DNA of 64,000 nucleotides. Source: an uncultured Bacteroidia bacterium (GTDB lineage Bacteria; Bacteroidota; Bacteroidia; J057; CALAJH01). Below, in pieces: positions 27,382 through 37,100 of the stretch. A model generated the notes under the pieces. That model ran no database searches and was not told where the DNA came from. It worked only from the letters and a program-made list of their open reading frames with translations. Location: NCBI GenBank assembly GCA_937922655.1, contig CALAJH010000033.1:17977-81976 (forward strand). Reading direction: 5' to 3'. Each line of letters opens with the position of its first letter. Positions within the stretch are counted from its first letter, which is position 1. A program made the position numbers and the translations under genes.

Positions 27382-30300
27382 TTACAAACGAAGCCCTAAA
27401 ACCAAAACGTCGTCGGTCTGACCGGTTTCTCGTGTTTTCCATTCTTCGTGCGTACGTTCAAACAGCGTCCGTTGCTCTGCCAACCGGCGGTGATGATTAC
27501 GCAATATTACCTCTTTAAAGCGCTTGGCCGTGAACTTTTTACGGTCTTTGCCGCCAAATTGGTCGATGTACCCGTCGGTAAAGAGGTAAATCACGTCGCC
27601 GACGTCGTATTTGACGACGTGTTCTTGATAGATGCGGCTTTCGCCTTCGACGTACGAGCCGGCGATGCCGTAGCGTTCGCCTTTGACTTCCACAAGGTCG
27701 TAGTTGTGCCAAAACCAAAGCGGGCGGTGGGCGCCCGCAAAGCGAACGATTTTTTTGTCGCGCTCGAAACGGCAAAGCGCCACGTCCATGCCGTCGCGCG
27801 TCGCGCTGCCGGCCTCGTTTTGGCGAAGCGCCTCCTTCATGCGTTCGTGAAGGTAATATAATATCGTCGACGGCTCGAGAACCTCCTCCTCGCGAACGAT
27901 GCGATTGAGCAAATTGTAACCTATCAACGACATGAACGCCCCCGGAACCCCGTGGCCCGTGCAATCGCACACCGCCACGTAAAAGTACTTGTCTTTTGCG
28001 GTGAACCAATAAAAATCGCCGCTGACGATGTCGCGCGGCTTGTAAAGCACAAAAGAATCGGAAAAATGTTCGTTGAGCAGGTCGGGCGCCGGCAATATCG
28101 CGTCTTGAATCCGGCGCGCATATAAAATGCTTTCGGTAATGTCCTGATTTTTTTCTTCCAAAAGCCGCCCTTTTTCGATGAGTTCGCGCGTTTGGGTTTC
28201 GAGCGCGGCGTTTTGCGCCAGAATCTTCGCCTCCGCCAGCTTCACCTCCGTCATGTCCCGCAATATCGTCAGCACCGAATACACCCGTCCCGACGCGTCG
28301 ATTTCCGGTATCGTTTCCATTTGCATGGTACGGTCGCCGATAATCGAGGGCATAATCATTTCCGAACGCCGGCGCTGTTTGTACAAAACGGCATGATTGA
28401 GCGCGTCCTCCCAAAACTTGATTTCCGCCTGAGACAATCCAACGTCGCGTATCGTCAGCTGGGTAAAAAATTCGGGTTTGTGCCCCCAATACTTTTCCAC
28501 CACCGGGTTGAGAAAAAGATACCTGCCGTCGGGCGCGTACCGGATGATAAGGTCGGGAAGATTTTGGGTTAAGGACTGAAGTTGCGTCATTTGCGCCGAA
28601 TCCATTTCGGCTTTGACCCGGTCGGTGATTTCGCGGGTGTTGGCGACCACGCCCGCAATCGTCGGGTCTTGAACCAAATTTCTTGCCTCGGTCTCCAAAA
28701 CGACCACCATCCCGTCCTTACGGTAATATTTGTATTGTATGGCCTGTGTAGACCCCGGCGTGGTCAACGCCTTTTGAAAAAACGCCCGAACCTTGGCCGA
28801 ATCCTCTTGATGGACGTAACGAAAAAAATTGTTCAATTCGGCGGCGGTATAACCGATGATACGCTCGGTGTTCGGACTGTGGAAGCGCACCGAACCGTTG
28901 GACTCGAAAATGGAAATGATTTCGGCGGCGTTTTCGAGAAGGGTAAGAAAACGGCGTTCTCCGGCGGCCAGTGCCTCGTTTGAGCGCCGAATTTCGGCGA
29001 TGCGCGCCTCAAGCGTAGCGTTGGCCGCGCTCAACTCTTCGCGCGTACGCATCAACTCGGCCGTGCGGCGCTCGAGTTCTTCGGTGCGTTTTTTAAGTTC
29101 GGCGCTCAAACGCTCGGCCTCTTCCAACGCCGCCGCCGAACGTTTTTGGTTGCGCAGGTTGTCCAAGACCGTTGCCGCCTTTTCCGATGCACGGCGGATA
29201 AAATCCAGTTCGTCGTCCCGAAACCGGCTGAACGACGCCAGTTCTATCACTCCTTGCAGCGCGTTGCCCGCCACCATCGGCAGTACCAACACACTCGAAG
29301 GCGTAATTTCCCCCACCCCCGGAATGAATATCACGTAGCTGTCCGGCACCTGCTTCAAGTGGATGGGCTGAAGCTCCAAGGCCGCCTGACCCACCACCCC
29401 TTCGCCGATACGCACCCGCTTGTCGAACGACGTTACCATTTTGTTGTAAGCGTAGCTGCTGACGAGCGTCAAAAACGGGTCGGTCGGCGTCGAGTCGTCC
29501 AAAAGAAATATCGCCCCGGAGTTGCACTTCAAGTATTTGACCAAGGGGATGATGAAGGCGTCGCAGAGTTCGCGGTAATCCTTTGCGTGCCTTCGAAGCG
29601 CCTCTTCGATAAGTTGCATTCCTTCGTCGGCCCGTTGGCGAACGCGTTCCAGTTCGGCATTGCGCACGACCCTGCGGCGGATTTGCGACAACGCCATCGA
29701 TACGGGGTTGGTTTCGGCGAAATGATAAGATTCCAGCGCCGATTCACGATTTTCGGCAATGAGCGCGGCAAATTCGACGACCTCTTTGTGATTGGCGGCG
29801 ACGGTCTCCAAATACGAACGCACCCGGTTGAACTCGGCAATCGAATCGGGGAGGTCGAAGTTCATGGAGTCGCCGGTGGCCAAGCCTTCGCTCGCTTTTT
29901 CCAAATAAAGGAGCGGGCGCAAAAGAAAAGCGTCCACCGCCAGCCCCAACCCCAAAAACGTCGCGCCCACGAACAGCAACATTCCCACCGTGAGCCCAAA
30001 ATGTCGGCGGCGCAGGGCGGATTTTTCTTGGTACAAGGCGACGAGGCGCCGGCGAAGATGACGCACGCCGGGTTCAAGACGGTTTTCAAAGGCTTGGACG
30101 GCCTTGTGATAGCCCGCAAAAGCGGATTCGCGGGCCGGACCTTCCTCGCTGCGTTCGGTCAATGCCTTTAACCGATGCACGGCGACGGCCAGTTCTTGAC
30201 GGTACGCCGCCGCCCACGAGGGTTCGGCCGGTACGGCGTCGGCCAAAGCCAAGCCTTTGCGCATCAACGAGTCGGCGTTAAACGGCCGCGCTTCGCGGCA

Positions 30301-30507
30301 AGCCGCATAACCCGCGTACAAGCCCGAAACCACTTCCGCCGAACGCGTCAACGTTTGTCGCACCCGCGCCTCCTCGCCCCCCACCCGAACCACCGCCTCG
30401 TCGTGCCAATAGCGCATGGCCAAAAGCGCCAACGCGTACAGCGTCATCAACGGCACGTACACCGCCAGCAACAACCGCCCGATTCGATGATTCCACAACC
30501 GTTTCAT
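27382..30507 (-). CDS. SiaA-like membrane PP2C phosphatase with HAMP, GAF and PAS domains
   Basis: Encodes 1,041 residues. Two transmembrane helices (about 10-32 and 170-195) flank an extracytoplasmic sensor region. A HAMP segment (195-245), a GAF domain (about 305-465), a coiled coil rich in Glu, Arg and Leu (465-545) and two PAS domains (about 550-660 and 665-790) follow. The SpoIIE/RsbU-type PP2C phosphatase occupies about 840-1041, with metal-site motifs SGDFYW, DCTGHGVPGAFMS, TDGYIDQ and QTDDVLVLG. It should dephosphorylate the SiaC-like proteins in response to several inputs. Its end is 108 bases from the SiaB/SiaC pairs on the same strand. The P. aeruginosa SiaA is shorter and lacks PAS domains. 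Confidence 0.92.
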   Translation of the reverse strand: MKRLWNHRIGRLLLAVYVPLMTLYALALLAMRYWHDEAVVRVGGEEARVRQTLTRSAEVVSGLYAGYAACREARPFNADSLMRKGLALADAVPAEPSWAAAYRQELAVAVHRLKALTERSEEGPARESAFAGYHKAVQAFENRLEPGVRHLRRRLVALYQEKSALRRRHFGLTVGMLLFVGATFLGLGLAVDAFLLRPLLYLEKASEGLATGDSMNFDLPDSIAEFNRVRSYLETVAANHKEVVEFAALIAENRESALESYHFAETNPVSMALSQIRRRVVRNAELERVRQRADEGMQLIEEALRRHAKDYRELCDAFIIPLVKYLKCNSGAIFLLDDSTPTDPFLTLVSSYAYNKMVTSFDKRVRIGEGVVGQAALELQPIHLKQVPDSYVIFIPGVGEITPSSVLVLPMVAGNALQGVIELASFSRFRDDELDFIRRASEKAATVLDNLRNQKRSAAALEEAERLSAELKKRTEELERRTAELMRTREELSAANATLEARIAEIRRSNEALAAGERRFLTLLENAAEIISIFESNGSVRFHSPNTERIIGYTAAELNNFFRYVHQEDSAKVRAFFQKALTTPGSTQAIQYKYYRKDGMVVVLETEARNLVQDPTIAGVVANTREITDRVKAEMDSAQMTQLQSLTQNLPDLIIRYAPDGRYLFLNPVVEKYWGHKPEFFTQLTIRDVGLSQAEIKFWEDALNHAVLYKQRRRSEMIMPSIIGDRTMQMETIPEIDASGRVYSVLTILRDMTEVKLAEAKILAQNAALETQTRELIEKGRLLEEKNQDITESILYARRIQDAILPAPDLLNEHFSDSFVLYKPRDIVSGDFYWFTAKDKYFYVAVCDCTGHGVPGAFMSLIGYNLLNRIVREEEVLEPSTILYYLHERMKEALRQNEAGSATRDGMDVALCRFERDKKIVRFAGAHRPLWFWHNYDLVEVKGERYGIAGSYVEGESRIYQEHVVKYDVGDVIYLFTDGYIDQFGGKDRKKFTAKRFKEVILRNHHRRLAEQRTLFERTHEEWKTRETGQTDDVLVLGLRL

Positions 30508-30517
30508 CTTTCGACGA

Positions 30518-30525
30518 CAAAATTA
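30518..30525 (-). promoter_or_regulatory. -7 promoter box of the PP2C/Sia-like operon
   Basis: On the minus strand this is TAATTTTG, 10 bases before the ATG at 30507. It overlaps the stop codon of the formyltransferase gene, so the operon has a separate start although the gap is only 15 bases. No -33 partner was recognised. Confidence 0.5.
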
Positions 30526-31209
30526 ATCAAAATTGCGGCGGGAAAAGTATTCGTTTAGGTAGGCTTGGGTGGCGAGGGGCAAACGCATTTCCAGAAGATG
30601 GGGCATTCGTCGGCGCACCGGCCCCTCGGCCGCCAATATTGTTTTTTCACCAAGGGCCGAATAATCCTCGTCGGCCCGAGACAACATTTCAATTTCTTTC
30701 TCGTACTGACGCCGGGCGATGGAATGAAAATCGTCGTAGGGAAAAAGTTCGACGAGCTCCCTGCATACAAGAATACCCGAATCGGGTTCGTCGGAAATGA
30801 CGTGGGTCGTTACGCCGATGGGGCGTCGTTCGACGACGGCCCATTTCAGGGCGTCGAGGCCGCGAACGCCGGGCAAATACGCCGGATGGGTGTTGAACAC
30901 AACGCCCGCCGCAACGACCTTGGGCGGCAATATGCCCGCGCCGGCAATCACCGCCGCGCCGCCCGAAATTACGGCCGCCAAACCCTCGGGCGTGGTTTCG
31001 ACGTAGGCGTAACCCAAACGTCGGGCAAGCTCGCGCGGAAAAACGGGCATCGCCTCTTGCGGACGGTGCGGAACGAGCGGTTTGAAACCCCCGGGGCGTT
31101 CCTCCCACGGCAAGGCCGCCACCGTCAATCCCTCTCGACCCATCGCCTTCATGCGCAAAAGCAAATCCTGCGTTTTACGATGCGGCGCGGCGTACGTTAT
31201 CACCGTCAT
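30523..31209 (-). CDS. Formyltransferase family protein
   Basis: Encodes 228 residues from MTVITYAAPHRKT. The central segment FNTHPAYLPGVRGLDALKWA followed by IGVTTHVISDEPDSGILV is the formyl-transferase N-terminal fold, with catalytic Asn and His in FNTHP and Asp in EPDSGIL. The group includes PurN, Fmt and sugar N-formyltransferases. The length is nearer PurN-like enzymes than Fmt, which has a C-terminal domain absent here, so a nucleotide-sugar or glycinamide substrate is possible. It follows the zinc-ribbon gene by 38 bases on the same strand. The open frame extends upstream but lacks family character there. Confidence 0.83.
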   Translation of the reverse strand: MTVITYAAPHRKTQDLLLRMKAMGREGLTVAALPWEERPGGFKPLVPHRPQEAMPVFPRELARRLGYAYVETTPEGLAAVISGGAAVIAGAGILPPKVVAAGVVFNTHPAYLPGVRGLDALKWAVVERRPIGVTTHVISDEPDSGILVCRELVELFPYDDFHSIARRQYEKEIEMLSRADEDYSALGEKTILAAEGPVRRRMPHLLEMRLPLATQAYLNEYFSRRNFD

Positions 31210-31247
31210 GCCTCCAAACCCAAAGTCAATGCGCTTTCCCGCATCCG

Positions 31248-32333
31248 CTAAGGTTTTTTGAAAACCATATACGCCACGACAACGACGACAATCACGACCA
31301 ACACCGTCAAAGCAACCTTTATCCATGAAATCGGTTTTTCGCCGCCGATTTTTCCGGTTTGGCCGTTAACCAAAACTTGAAACGTTTTTTCGCCGTATTT
31401 GTAGGCGGCAATCCAAACGGGCAAAAGTATGTGTTTAAACGTAATGTCGTATTTGCGGGTATTGACGTTGAGGTCGCGATAAGTGTCTCCGGGAATCATT
31501 TTGGCGCAGGCGTCGCGTATGGCCTCGTCCATGATTTTTTCGGCACGGCTAAAACCCGTTTCCGGGTCTACGGCGTAAGCCTCGGAGCGCCAACCCAAAA
31601 GGTACTTCGGCTCGAAATTGACGAGTTCTTTGAGGGTGAAAGGCTCGATTTTGCGGGCGTTTTCGATTTTGACGCCCGTCGAAGCGGGTATCAAAACGTC
31701 GTCGAAAAAATCGTGGTACTGCCCCGAAACGGGTACCCAACGCACCCGCCGCTCCTGACGCTTTTGTTTTTGGCCTTGCGCATCCGTGTATTCGACCTCG
31801 ACGTAATAATAATAACCGGCGTCGGCCGTCCAATGCGAATGGGTTTTGGCGTCAAAGGTCCAATACGGTACGTAAACGCCGTCGAGTTTGGAAAGCTTGG
31901 CGATTTTGGAGAGGTCGGAGGGCAAAAACCATCCTTGCCCCAACCAATCGCCAAAGGCTTGTTGGGCTTGGCGCTTGTCCACTTTAAAGGGGACGAGGCC
32001 GGTGGGTTGAATAAGGTTTTGGGCATAAGTGTCGGGCTTGACGATGGGCGTGCCGCAAAAACTACATTCTATCGAGGAAACCGAGGCGTCGGTCATCGTC
32101 GTCGCCCCGCAACCCTTGCACTTGAAGTCGTGGGTTTCGACGCCCATGCCTTTGGGAGCGGAACCGGTTTTGAGCGCCTCGCGAAAATCACGTTCGACGA
32201 CTTGGTCGCTTCCCACTTTAAGGACTTCGGTTGCACCGCAACTGTCACAAGTAAGCGCGTTGGGTTTGTCGGGGCGATAGTTCATTTCCCCCCCACAGCT
32301 TTTGCAGCGCGCCCGTATCAATCTGTCCGACAT
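31248..32333 (-). CDS. Zinc-ribbon membrane protein
   Basis: Encodes 361 residues. The N terminus holds four CxxC knuckles (CKSCGG, CDSCGA, CKGCGA, CSFCGT), enough for two zinc ribbons. A beta-rich region with FDAKTHSHWTADAG and VSGQYHDFFDDVLIPAS occupies the middle. A single C-terminal transmembrane helix (about 333-355) is followed by only a few residues, so it should be tail-anchored with the ribbons inside the cell. Proteins of this layout are sometimes mislabelled as primosomal helicase; no helicase motif is present. Function unknown. Confidence 0.82.
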   Translation of the reverse strand: MSDRLIRARCKSCGGEMNYRPDKPNALTCDSCGATEVLKVGSDQVVERDFREALKTGSAPKGMGVETHDFKCKGCGATTMTDASVSSIECSFCGTPIVKPDTYAQNLIQPTGLVPFKVDKRQAQQAFGDWLGQGWFLPSDLSKIAKLSKLDGVYVPYWTFDAKTHSHWTADAGYYYYVEVEYTDAQGQKQKRQERRVRWVPVSGQYHDFFDDVLIPASTGVKIENARKIEPFTLKELVNFEPKYLLGWRSEAYAVDPETGFSRAEKIMDEAIRDACAKMIPGDTYRDLNVNTRKYDITFKHILLPVWIAAYKYGEKTFQVLVNGQTGKIGGEKPISWIKVALTVLVVIVVVVVAYMVFKKP

Positions 32334-32533
32334 CGCTTATTCATCCAATTTTGCCGCAATAATACTATTTTTAACCGAAGCTCGGTTCACAAACGCTTAA
32401 AATTCGTTTTTAAGATAAAAAATGTTTTGTGGTAAATTTTGTGCGGCGGTCGTGTTTCGGCGTTTATGCACGAAGTCCGACTAAATGCAATAAATGCCGT
32501 GATTGTTTCGGCAAAAATAACGTTATTGCGCTT

Positions 32534-34519
32534 ATGGCATTGGGTTGGATGTTGATTTGCGCAACGGTTTTTGCGCAAAAGTTTTCTTCGGCGTCGGAGG
32601 CGACGGATTTGTACGGATACGCGCCGAACGGGCGGCCGTTGTATCGGATGACCGTCGGCGCCGCCGACGCCAAAACTTCGGCCGCCGACGTCGCGCGTTT
32701 GACATTTGGCCTCTCGGGCGAGGGTATCGAGGTTGGGGTTTGGGACGCGGGCGCGGTGCGTGCCGGCCACCAAGAATTTACGGGGCGTGTTTTCGTCATG
32801 GATTCGTCGGAGGAACATTCGCACGCGACGGCCGTGGCCGGTTTTGTGGCGGCGGCGGGCCTACGGCCCGAGGCCCAAGGCATCGCTTACCGCGCCCGCG
32901 TACTCTCTTACGATTGGAATCACGACGGCGACGAAATGCGGCGCGAGGCCGCCGCCGGACTTCTTGTTTCCAACCACTCTTACGTCCCCATCACCGGATG
33001 GTTTTACGACCGCAACGACGAACGCTGGGAATGGTACGGGGATATCACGCTTTCACAAACCGAAGACGCAGGTTTCGGCGCCTATACCGCATGGTCGGCC
33101 GCATGGGATTCCATCGCCTACGAAAATCCGACGTATACCGTCGTGGCGGCGGCGGGCAACGACCGTTCCAACGTCGGCCCCGGAGAAGGCGAAAAGTTTT
33201 ATGTTTACGACCCCGAAGTCAACGACTGGGCCGAGGGACGCTTTACGCCGCCCGGGCGCGACGGCGGCGCCGACGGCTTCGATTGTTTGCCCGCCTCGGG
33301 CACGGCGCTCAACGTCCTGACCGTCGGCGCCGTTTTTGGTTTGCCCGACGGCTGGCAAGGCCCCGAATCCGTACGCATCTCCAATTTTTCCGTTTTCGGA
33401 CCCACGGACGACGGACGCCTCAAACCCGACCTTGTCGCACAAGGCGTCGCGGGTTATACCGTCGGCCCGAACACCGATTACGATTACAACGTCAATTTTT
33501 CGGGTACGTCGATGGCCGCGCCCGTCGTCGCCGGCGGACTGGCGCTTGTCCAAGAATACGCTCGAAAACATCGCGGCGGCGCTTTGTTTTCCGACGAACT
33601 TAAAGCTTTGGCCGTTCATGCGGCGGACGAAGCCGGCGAACATCCCGGCCCCGATTATCGCTTCGGTTGGGGACTTTTCAACGTCGAAAAAATGGTGCGG
33701 ATTTTGGCCGATTCGACGGGCCGCGCCGGAACCATGCGCAAGACCCTTGCCCAACGACAAAAAATTCATTTTGCCGTCTATTTGGACGAAGGACAAAGTT
33801 TGAAGGCCACCGCCGCATGGCTCAACCCGCCCCCGCAAGTCCGTCCCCTTGCCCTCGACGACCCTACGCCCCGCCTCGTTCACGACCTCGACCTTTACAT
33901 CGCCGGTCCCGACGACGAACGTTTTTTTCCATGGCTACTCGACCCCGAAAATCCCGCACGCGCCGCCGTCCGTGCCCCCAACCCTCGCGACAACGTCGAA
34001 CAAGTCCTAATCGAATCCGCACCGCGGTCGGGTTATTACGTCGTAACCGTCGAGGCGCCCGAACGTTTGCCTTTCGGCCCGCAAAACGTCGCGTTGGTTT
34101 GGCAGGCTTCGGGCGCGGCGTCATGTCCGACCGTCGAAATTTTTCAATCCGATTACTCGACGCTTTGCCGCCAAGGACGATGTACGATTTTTTCGTCCTC
34201 GGGAACGTACGCCGTCGAAACGTACGCGGGCTGTCCGGATTTGCCATTGACGATGAGCATGCCCGCCGCGCCCGAGTTGAAAGCATGGCCCGTTCCCGCC
34301 GCCGACGTTTTGAACGTCGAAGCGTTTTGGAACCGGAGCGTCTCCGAGGCGGCGTTGGAATTGGTCGACGTTGCCGGAAAAACGCTGGTTTCGGTCGCGT
34401 TGACCGCCGACCCCGGTCCGAAGTACGTTTCCCTATCCGTAGCGGACGTTCCCGACGGCGTATATTTCCTTCGCGTCAAAAATACGGGTTTATACAAAAA
34501 GGCGGTCGTGGCGCGTTAA
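32534..34519 (+). CDS. Secreted S8 serine protease with T9SS sorting domain
   Basis: Encodes 661 residues. The signal peptide ends near VFAQ (about residue 15). The subtilisin catalytic residues are Asp71 in VGVWDAGAV, His97 in HSHATAVAGF and Ser326 in FSGTSMAAPVVAGG, with the oxyanion Asn209 in AAAGND. A beta-sandwich region follows the catalytic domain. The C terminus is a type A T9SS sorting domain: LKAWPVPAADVLNVEA, a middle strand with LVDVAGKTL, and a final GVYFLRVKNTGLYKKAVVAR. It should be exported across the outer membrane and attached to the cell surface. I see no classic inhibitor propeptide. An upstream in-frame start is not favoured because the signal peptide would be internal. 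Confidence 0.93.
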   Translation: MALGWMLICATVFAQKFSSASEATDLYGYAPNGRPLYRMTVGAADAKTSAADVARLTFGLSGEGIEVGVWDAGAVRAGHQEFTGRVFVMDSSEEHSHATAVAGFVAAAGLRPEAQGIAYRARVLSYDWNHDGDEMRREAAAGLLVSNHSYVPITGWFYDRNDERWEWYGDITLSQTEDAGFGAYTAWSAAWDSIAYENPTYTVVAAAGNDRSNVGPGEGEKFYVYDPEVNDWAEGRFTPPGRDGGADGFDCLPASGTALNVLTVGAVFGLPDGWQGPESVRISNFSVFGPTDDGRLKPDLVAQGVAGYTVGPNTDYDYNVNFSGTSMAAPVVAGGLALVQEYARKHRGGALFSDELKALAVHAADEAGEHPGPDYRFGWGLFNVEKMVRILADSTGRAGTMRKTLAQRQKIHFAVYLDEGQSLKATAAWLNPPPQVRPLALDDPTPRLVHDLDLYIAGPDDERFFPWLLDPENPARAAVRAPNPRDNVEQVLIESAPRSGYYVVTVEAPERLPFGPQNVALVWQASGAASCPTVEIFQSDYSTLCRQGRCTIFSSSGTYAVETYAGCPDLPLTMSMPAAPELKAWPVPAADVLNVEAFWNRSVSEAALELVDVAGKTLVSVALTADPGPKYVSLSVADVPDGVYFLRVKNTGLYKKAVVAR

Positions 34520-34526
34520 AAAACCG

Positions 34527-34534
34527 TAATTTTG
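34527..34534 (+). promoter_or_regulatory. -7 promoter box of the PorE-like gene
   Basis: TAATTTTG lies 4 bases before the ATG at 34539, and 8 bases after the protease stop. If used, the transcript is leaderless. The gene may also be read through from the protease gene. Confidence 0.45.
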
Positions 34535-34538
34535 TTTT

Positions 34539-36551
34539 ATGAACGCATTAACGGCAAAGCTTTTCGGGGCGGCGGCAATAACGATGTTATTATTGCGGAC
34601 GACGACGTGCGCACAGGATTTGTCGAAAGCCAAACCGTCGGACTTCGGCATTAAGTCTAAGAAAGCGTTGGACGAATACCGGGCGGGTATGGAGCAGATG
34701 CGTTTTCGGGATTACGCAACGGCATTGACGCGTTTTCGGGCGGCGTTGGCCGAGGAGCCGGATTTTGTCCACGCCCATTTCCACGCCGGGGCCTGCGTTT
34801 ATTTGTCGAATTTGTCGCGTACGGCGACGGGGGGTACGTTTTTCAAGGGTTCGCTCCAAGAAGCCGTTCCGCATTTGGAAAAAGCGTTGGCGGCCAAGCC
34901 CGAGGAATTCGTCGCCGGCCGTTTTTATTTGGCCCAAGCCTACTTGCAGGCGGAAAAATATACGCAGGCCGCCCAAGAATTTGAAAAGTTTTTGTCCTCC
35001 AAACCCAAAAACAAGTCCGAAGCCGAAACGGCAGAAAAAAATCTGCGTTTTTGTCGTTTTGCGGCCGAGGCCGTCAAAAAACCCCGTCAATTTCGGCCCG
35101 TGAATTTGGGCGAAAACGTCAACGGCCCGGGCGTCGACGTTTACCCGTCGCTCACCGCCGACGGCGCCAAACTTTTTTTTACCTCGCGTCGCGAGGGCAA
35201 CGTCGGCGGTTACGACCGTATCGCCGGCGACTTTACCGACGACATATATTATTGCGTCAAACAAAGCGACGGAAGTTGGTCGGCCGCCCAAAACATGGGC
35301 GAGGGCTTGAACACCAAAATGAGCGAGGGCGCGGCCCGCTTCAGCCAAGACGGCAAACAGGTGTTTTTTGTCATGTGCGAGGCTCCGGGCGGCCACGGTT
35401 CGTGCGACGTTTACGCCGCCGAAATTTTCGGCGAATCGTGGGCCAAGCCCGTGAATTTGGGAAAAAACGTCAATTCGCCGTATTGGGAGTCGTGTCCGTC
35501 GCCGTCCTACGACGGTAAAACGCTGTATTTTGTTTCCAATCGGGACGGCGGCTTGGGAGGTTACGACATTTGGGAGTCGAAATGGGAAAACGGAGCGTGG
35601 TCGCCGGCGCGCAATCTTGGTCCACCCGTCAATACCCCGGGCGACGAACTCTATCCGTTTTTGCACGCCGACGACCAAACGTTTTATTTTTCGTCGGATT
35701 ATCACACGGGTTTTGGGGGATTGGACTTTTTTCGTTGCGTTCGTCGTACGGACGGCACGTTTTCCGCGCCCGAAAATTTGGGTTATCCCATCAACGGCCC
35801 CGAGGACGAGCACGGCCTTTTTGTGGACGTTTCGGGAACGAAGGCTTACTTTTTTGGCCGGCGCAAAGACACGAAAGGCAAAGAGGACGTTTACGAATTC
35901 GATTTGGATGCGGCGGTGCGACCGCGCCGCACGCCTTACGTCAAAGGCACGGTCAAGGATGCCGTCACGGGCAATGCCGTAACCGCCGCCGTCGCCGTTC
36001 AAGACCTTGCCACGGGCGACACCGTCCGCAACATTCGTTCCCATGGCGGCGAATTCGTTTTGTCTTTGCCGACGGGCAAAAAATACGCCGCGTTCGTCGA
36101 GGCCGAAGGATATCTGTTCTCGGGAACGCCGTTTTTTTTGGACGAAGCCGAATCCCCACCGTTTTACGAAGTCGAAATAAAACTCAGTCCGGTGAAAAAA
36201 GGCGCGGCGCTGACCTTGCGCAACGTTTTTTTTCAAACGGGTTCGGCAACGTTGAGCGCCGAATCGGCGCCCGAATTGGACAAGGTTGTGCGTTTGATGA
36301 GCGCCAACCCCAAAGTGAAAATCGAGCTCGGGGGCCATACGGACAACGTCGGCGGCGCCGACTTCAACCTCAAATTGAGTACGGCGCGTGCCGAGGCCGT
36401 CAAAACGTATTTGATGCAAAAAGGCGTAGCCGCCGAACGCATCGTCGCCCGGGGGTACGGAGAAACCTCGCCCGTCGCGCCCAACGACACCCCCGAAGGC
36501 CGCGCCGCCAACCGCAGAACCGAACTTAAAATTCTCGAAACGGACCGGTGA
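34539..36551 (+). CDS. PorE-like TPR / beta-propeller / OmpA envelope protein
   Basis: Encodes 670 residues. After the signal peptide (ending near TTTCAQ) come TPR-like helices (about 40-175), a WD40/PD40-type beta-propeller with repeats such as SYDGKTLYFVSNRDGG and FSQDGKQVFFVMCEA (about 190-455), a carboxypeptidase-regulatory-like domain (about 470-545) and a C-terminal OmpA domain with LGGHTDNVGGADFN and GRAANRRTEL. This domain order matches PorE, a periplasmic T9SS component that binds peptidoglycan. A clear lipobox is lacking, although PorE is a lipoprotein. It follows the T9SS protease gene by 20 bases, which suits a secretion-related role. Confidence 0.82.
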   Translation: MNALTAKLFGAAAITMLLLRTTTCAQDLSKAKPSDFGIKSKKALDEYRAGMEQMRFRDYATALTRFRAALAEEPDFVHAHFHAGACVYLSNLSRTATGGTFFKGSLQEAVPHLEKALAAKPEEFVAGRFYLAQAYLQAEKYTQAAQEFEKFLSSKPKNKSEAETAEKNLRFCRFAAEAVKKPRQFRPVNLGENVNGPGVDVYPSLTADGAKLFFTSRREGNVGGYDRIAGDFTDDIYYCVKQSDGSWSAAQNMGEGLNTKMSEGAARFSQDGKQVFFVMCEAPGGHGSCDVYAAEIFGESWAKPVNLGKNVNSPYWESCPSPSYDGKTLYFVSNRDGGLGGYDIWESKWENGAWSPARNLGPPVNTPGDELYPFLHADDQTFYFSSDYHTGFGGLDFFRCVRRTDGTFSAPENLGYPINGPEDEHGLFVDVSGTKAYFFGRRKDTKGKEDVYEFDLDAAVRPRRTPYVKGTVKDAVTGNAVTAAVAVQDLATGDTVRNIRSHGGEFVLSLPTGKKYAAFVEAEGYLFSGTPFFLDEAESPPFYEVEIKLSPVKKGAALTLRNVFFQTGSATLSAESAPELDKVVRLMSANPKVKIELGGHTDNVGGADFNLKLSTARAEAVKTYLMQKGVAAERIVARGYGETSPVAPNDTPEGRAANRRTELKILETDR

Positions 36552-37100
36552 CGGCAGGATAAACGTGTAACCGTCAAAAATGGTTTTCAACGGGGACAAC
36601 AATCGTTGCGTTTGACGTTCGTAAACCATTCGAAGGCTTCGAAAAAAATCGAATCGTCGTCGTTTTTTAACGTTACCCGAAACTTTTGCCGTAATTGCGA
36701 AAAAAAAACGTCATGACTTCGGGGCCGAAACTTTACGACAAGGCGCGAACATTTTTTTATTGAAAATGGACGGCTGAAGGTTTGTATGGCGACGTTTGGG
36801 GACGAGGAATCCGCCTCGACGCCAACGAGGACGAAGGTTTGCACTGTGGGCGCAACGGGACAACGACTTGAAAATCGGCGAGCGTCTTTCAACATCTTAA
36901 AATGATTCCTTAATATTGGAGGGAATTGCAGGCGTTTTAATCCGTGCCGACTTTTCATCATCACCCGTTGTATACTACGGTTTGGGAAGGCGCGGGGAAG
37001 TATGCGGTCTTTTGCGTCAAAAGTTTTCAAAAAAATTTGCATAAAACCGGCTTATTGATTATATTTGCGTTGTTCAAACGTTACGGTAAACATTACGGTT
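36552..37100. other. Intergenic region with no supported gene
   Basis: About 550 bases between the PorE-like gene and the DUF962 gene. A 151-codon frame on the minus strand (36587-37042) has no family resemblance, no signal and no promoter box, and I treat it as chance. The last part carries the promoter of the DUF962 gene. No terminator is clear at the left end. Confidence 0.5.
37036..37067 (+). promoter_or_regulatory. Bacteroidota-type promoter of the DUF962 gene
   Basis: TTTG at 37036-37039 and TATATTTG at 37060-37067 are 20 bases apart, an exact match to the consensus. The gene starts at 37101. Confidence 0.75.

Noticed and set aside
34590..36629. Minus-strand frame across the PorE-like gene
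   Set aside because: Antisense shadow; the plus-strand domains are unmistakable.
36587..37042. 151-codon minus-strand frame in the intergenic region
   Set aside because: No start context, signal peptide, promoter box or family resemblance.
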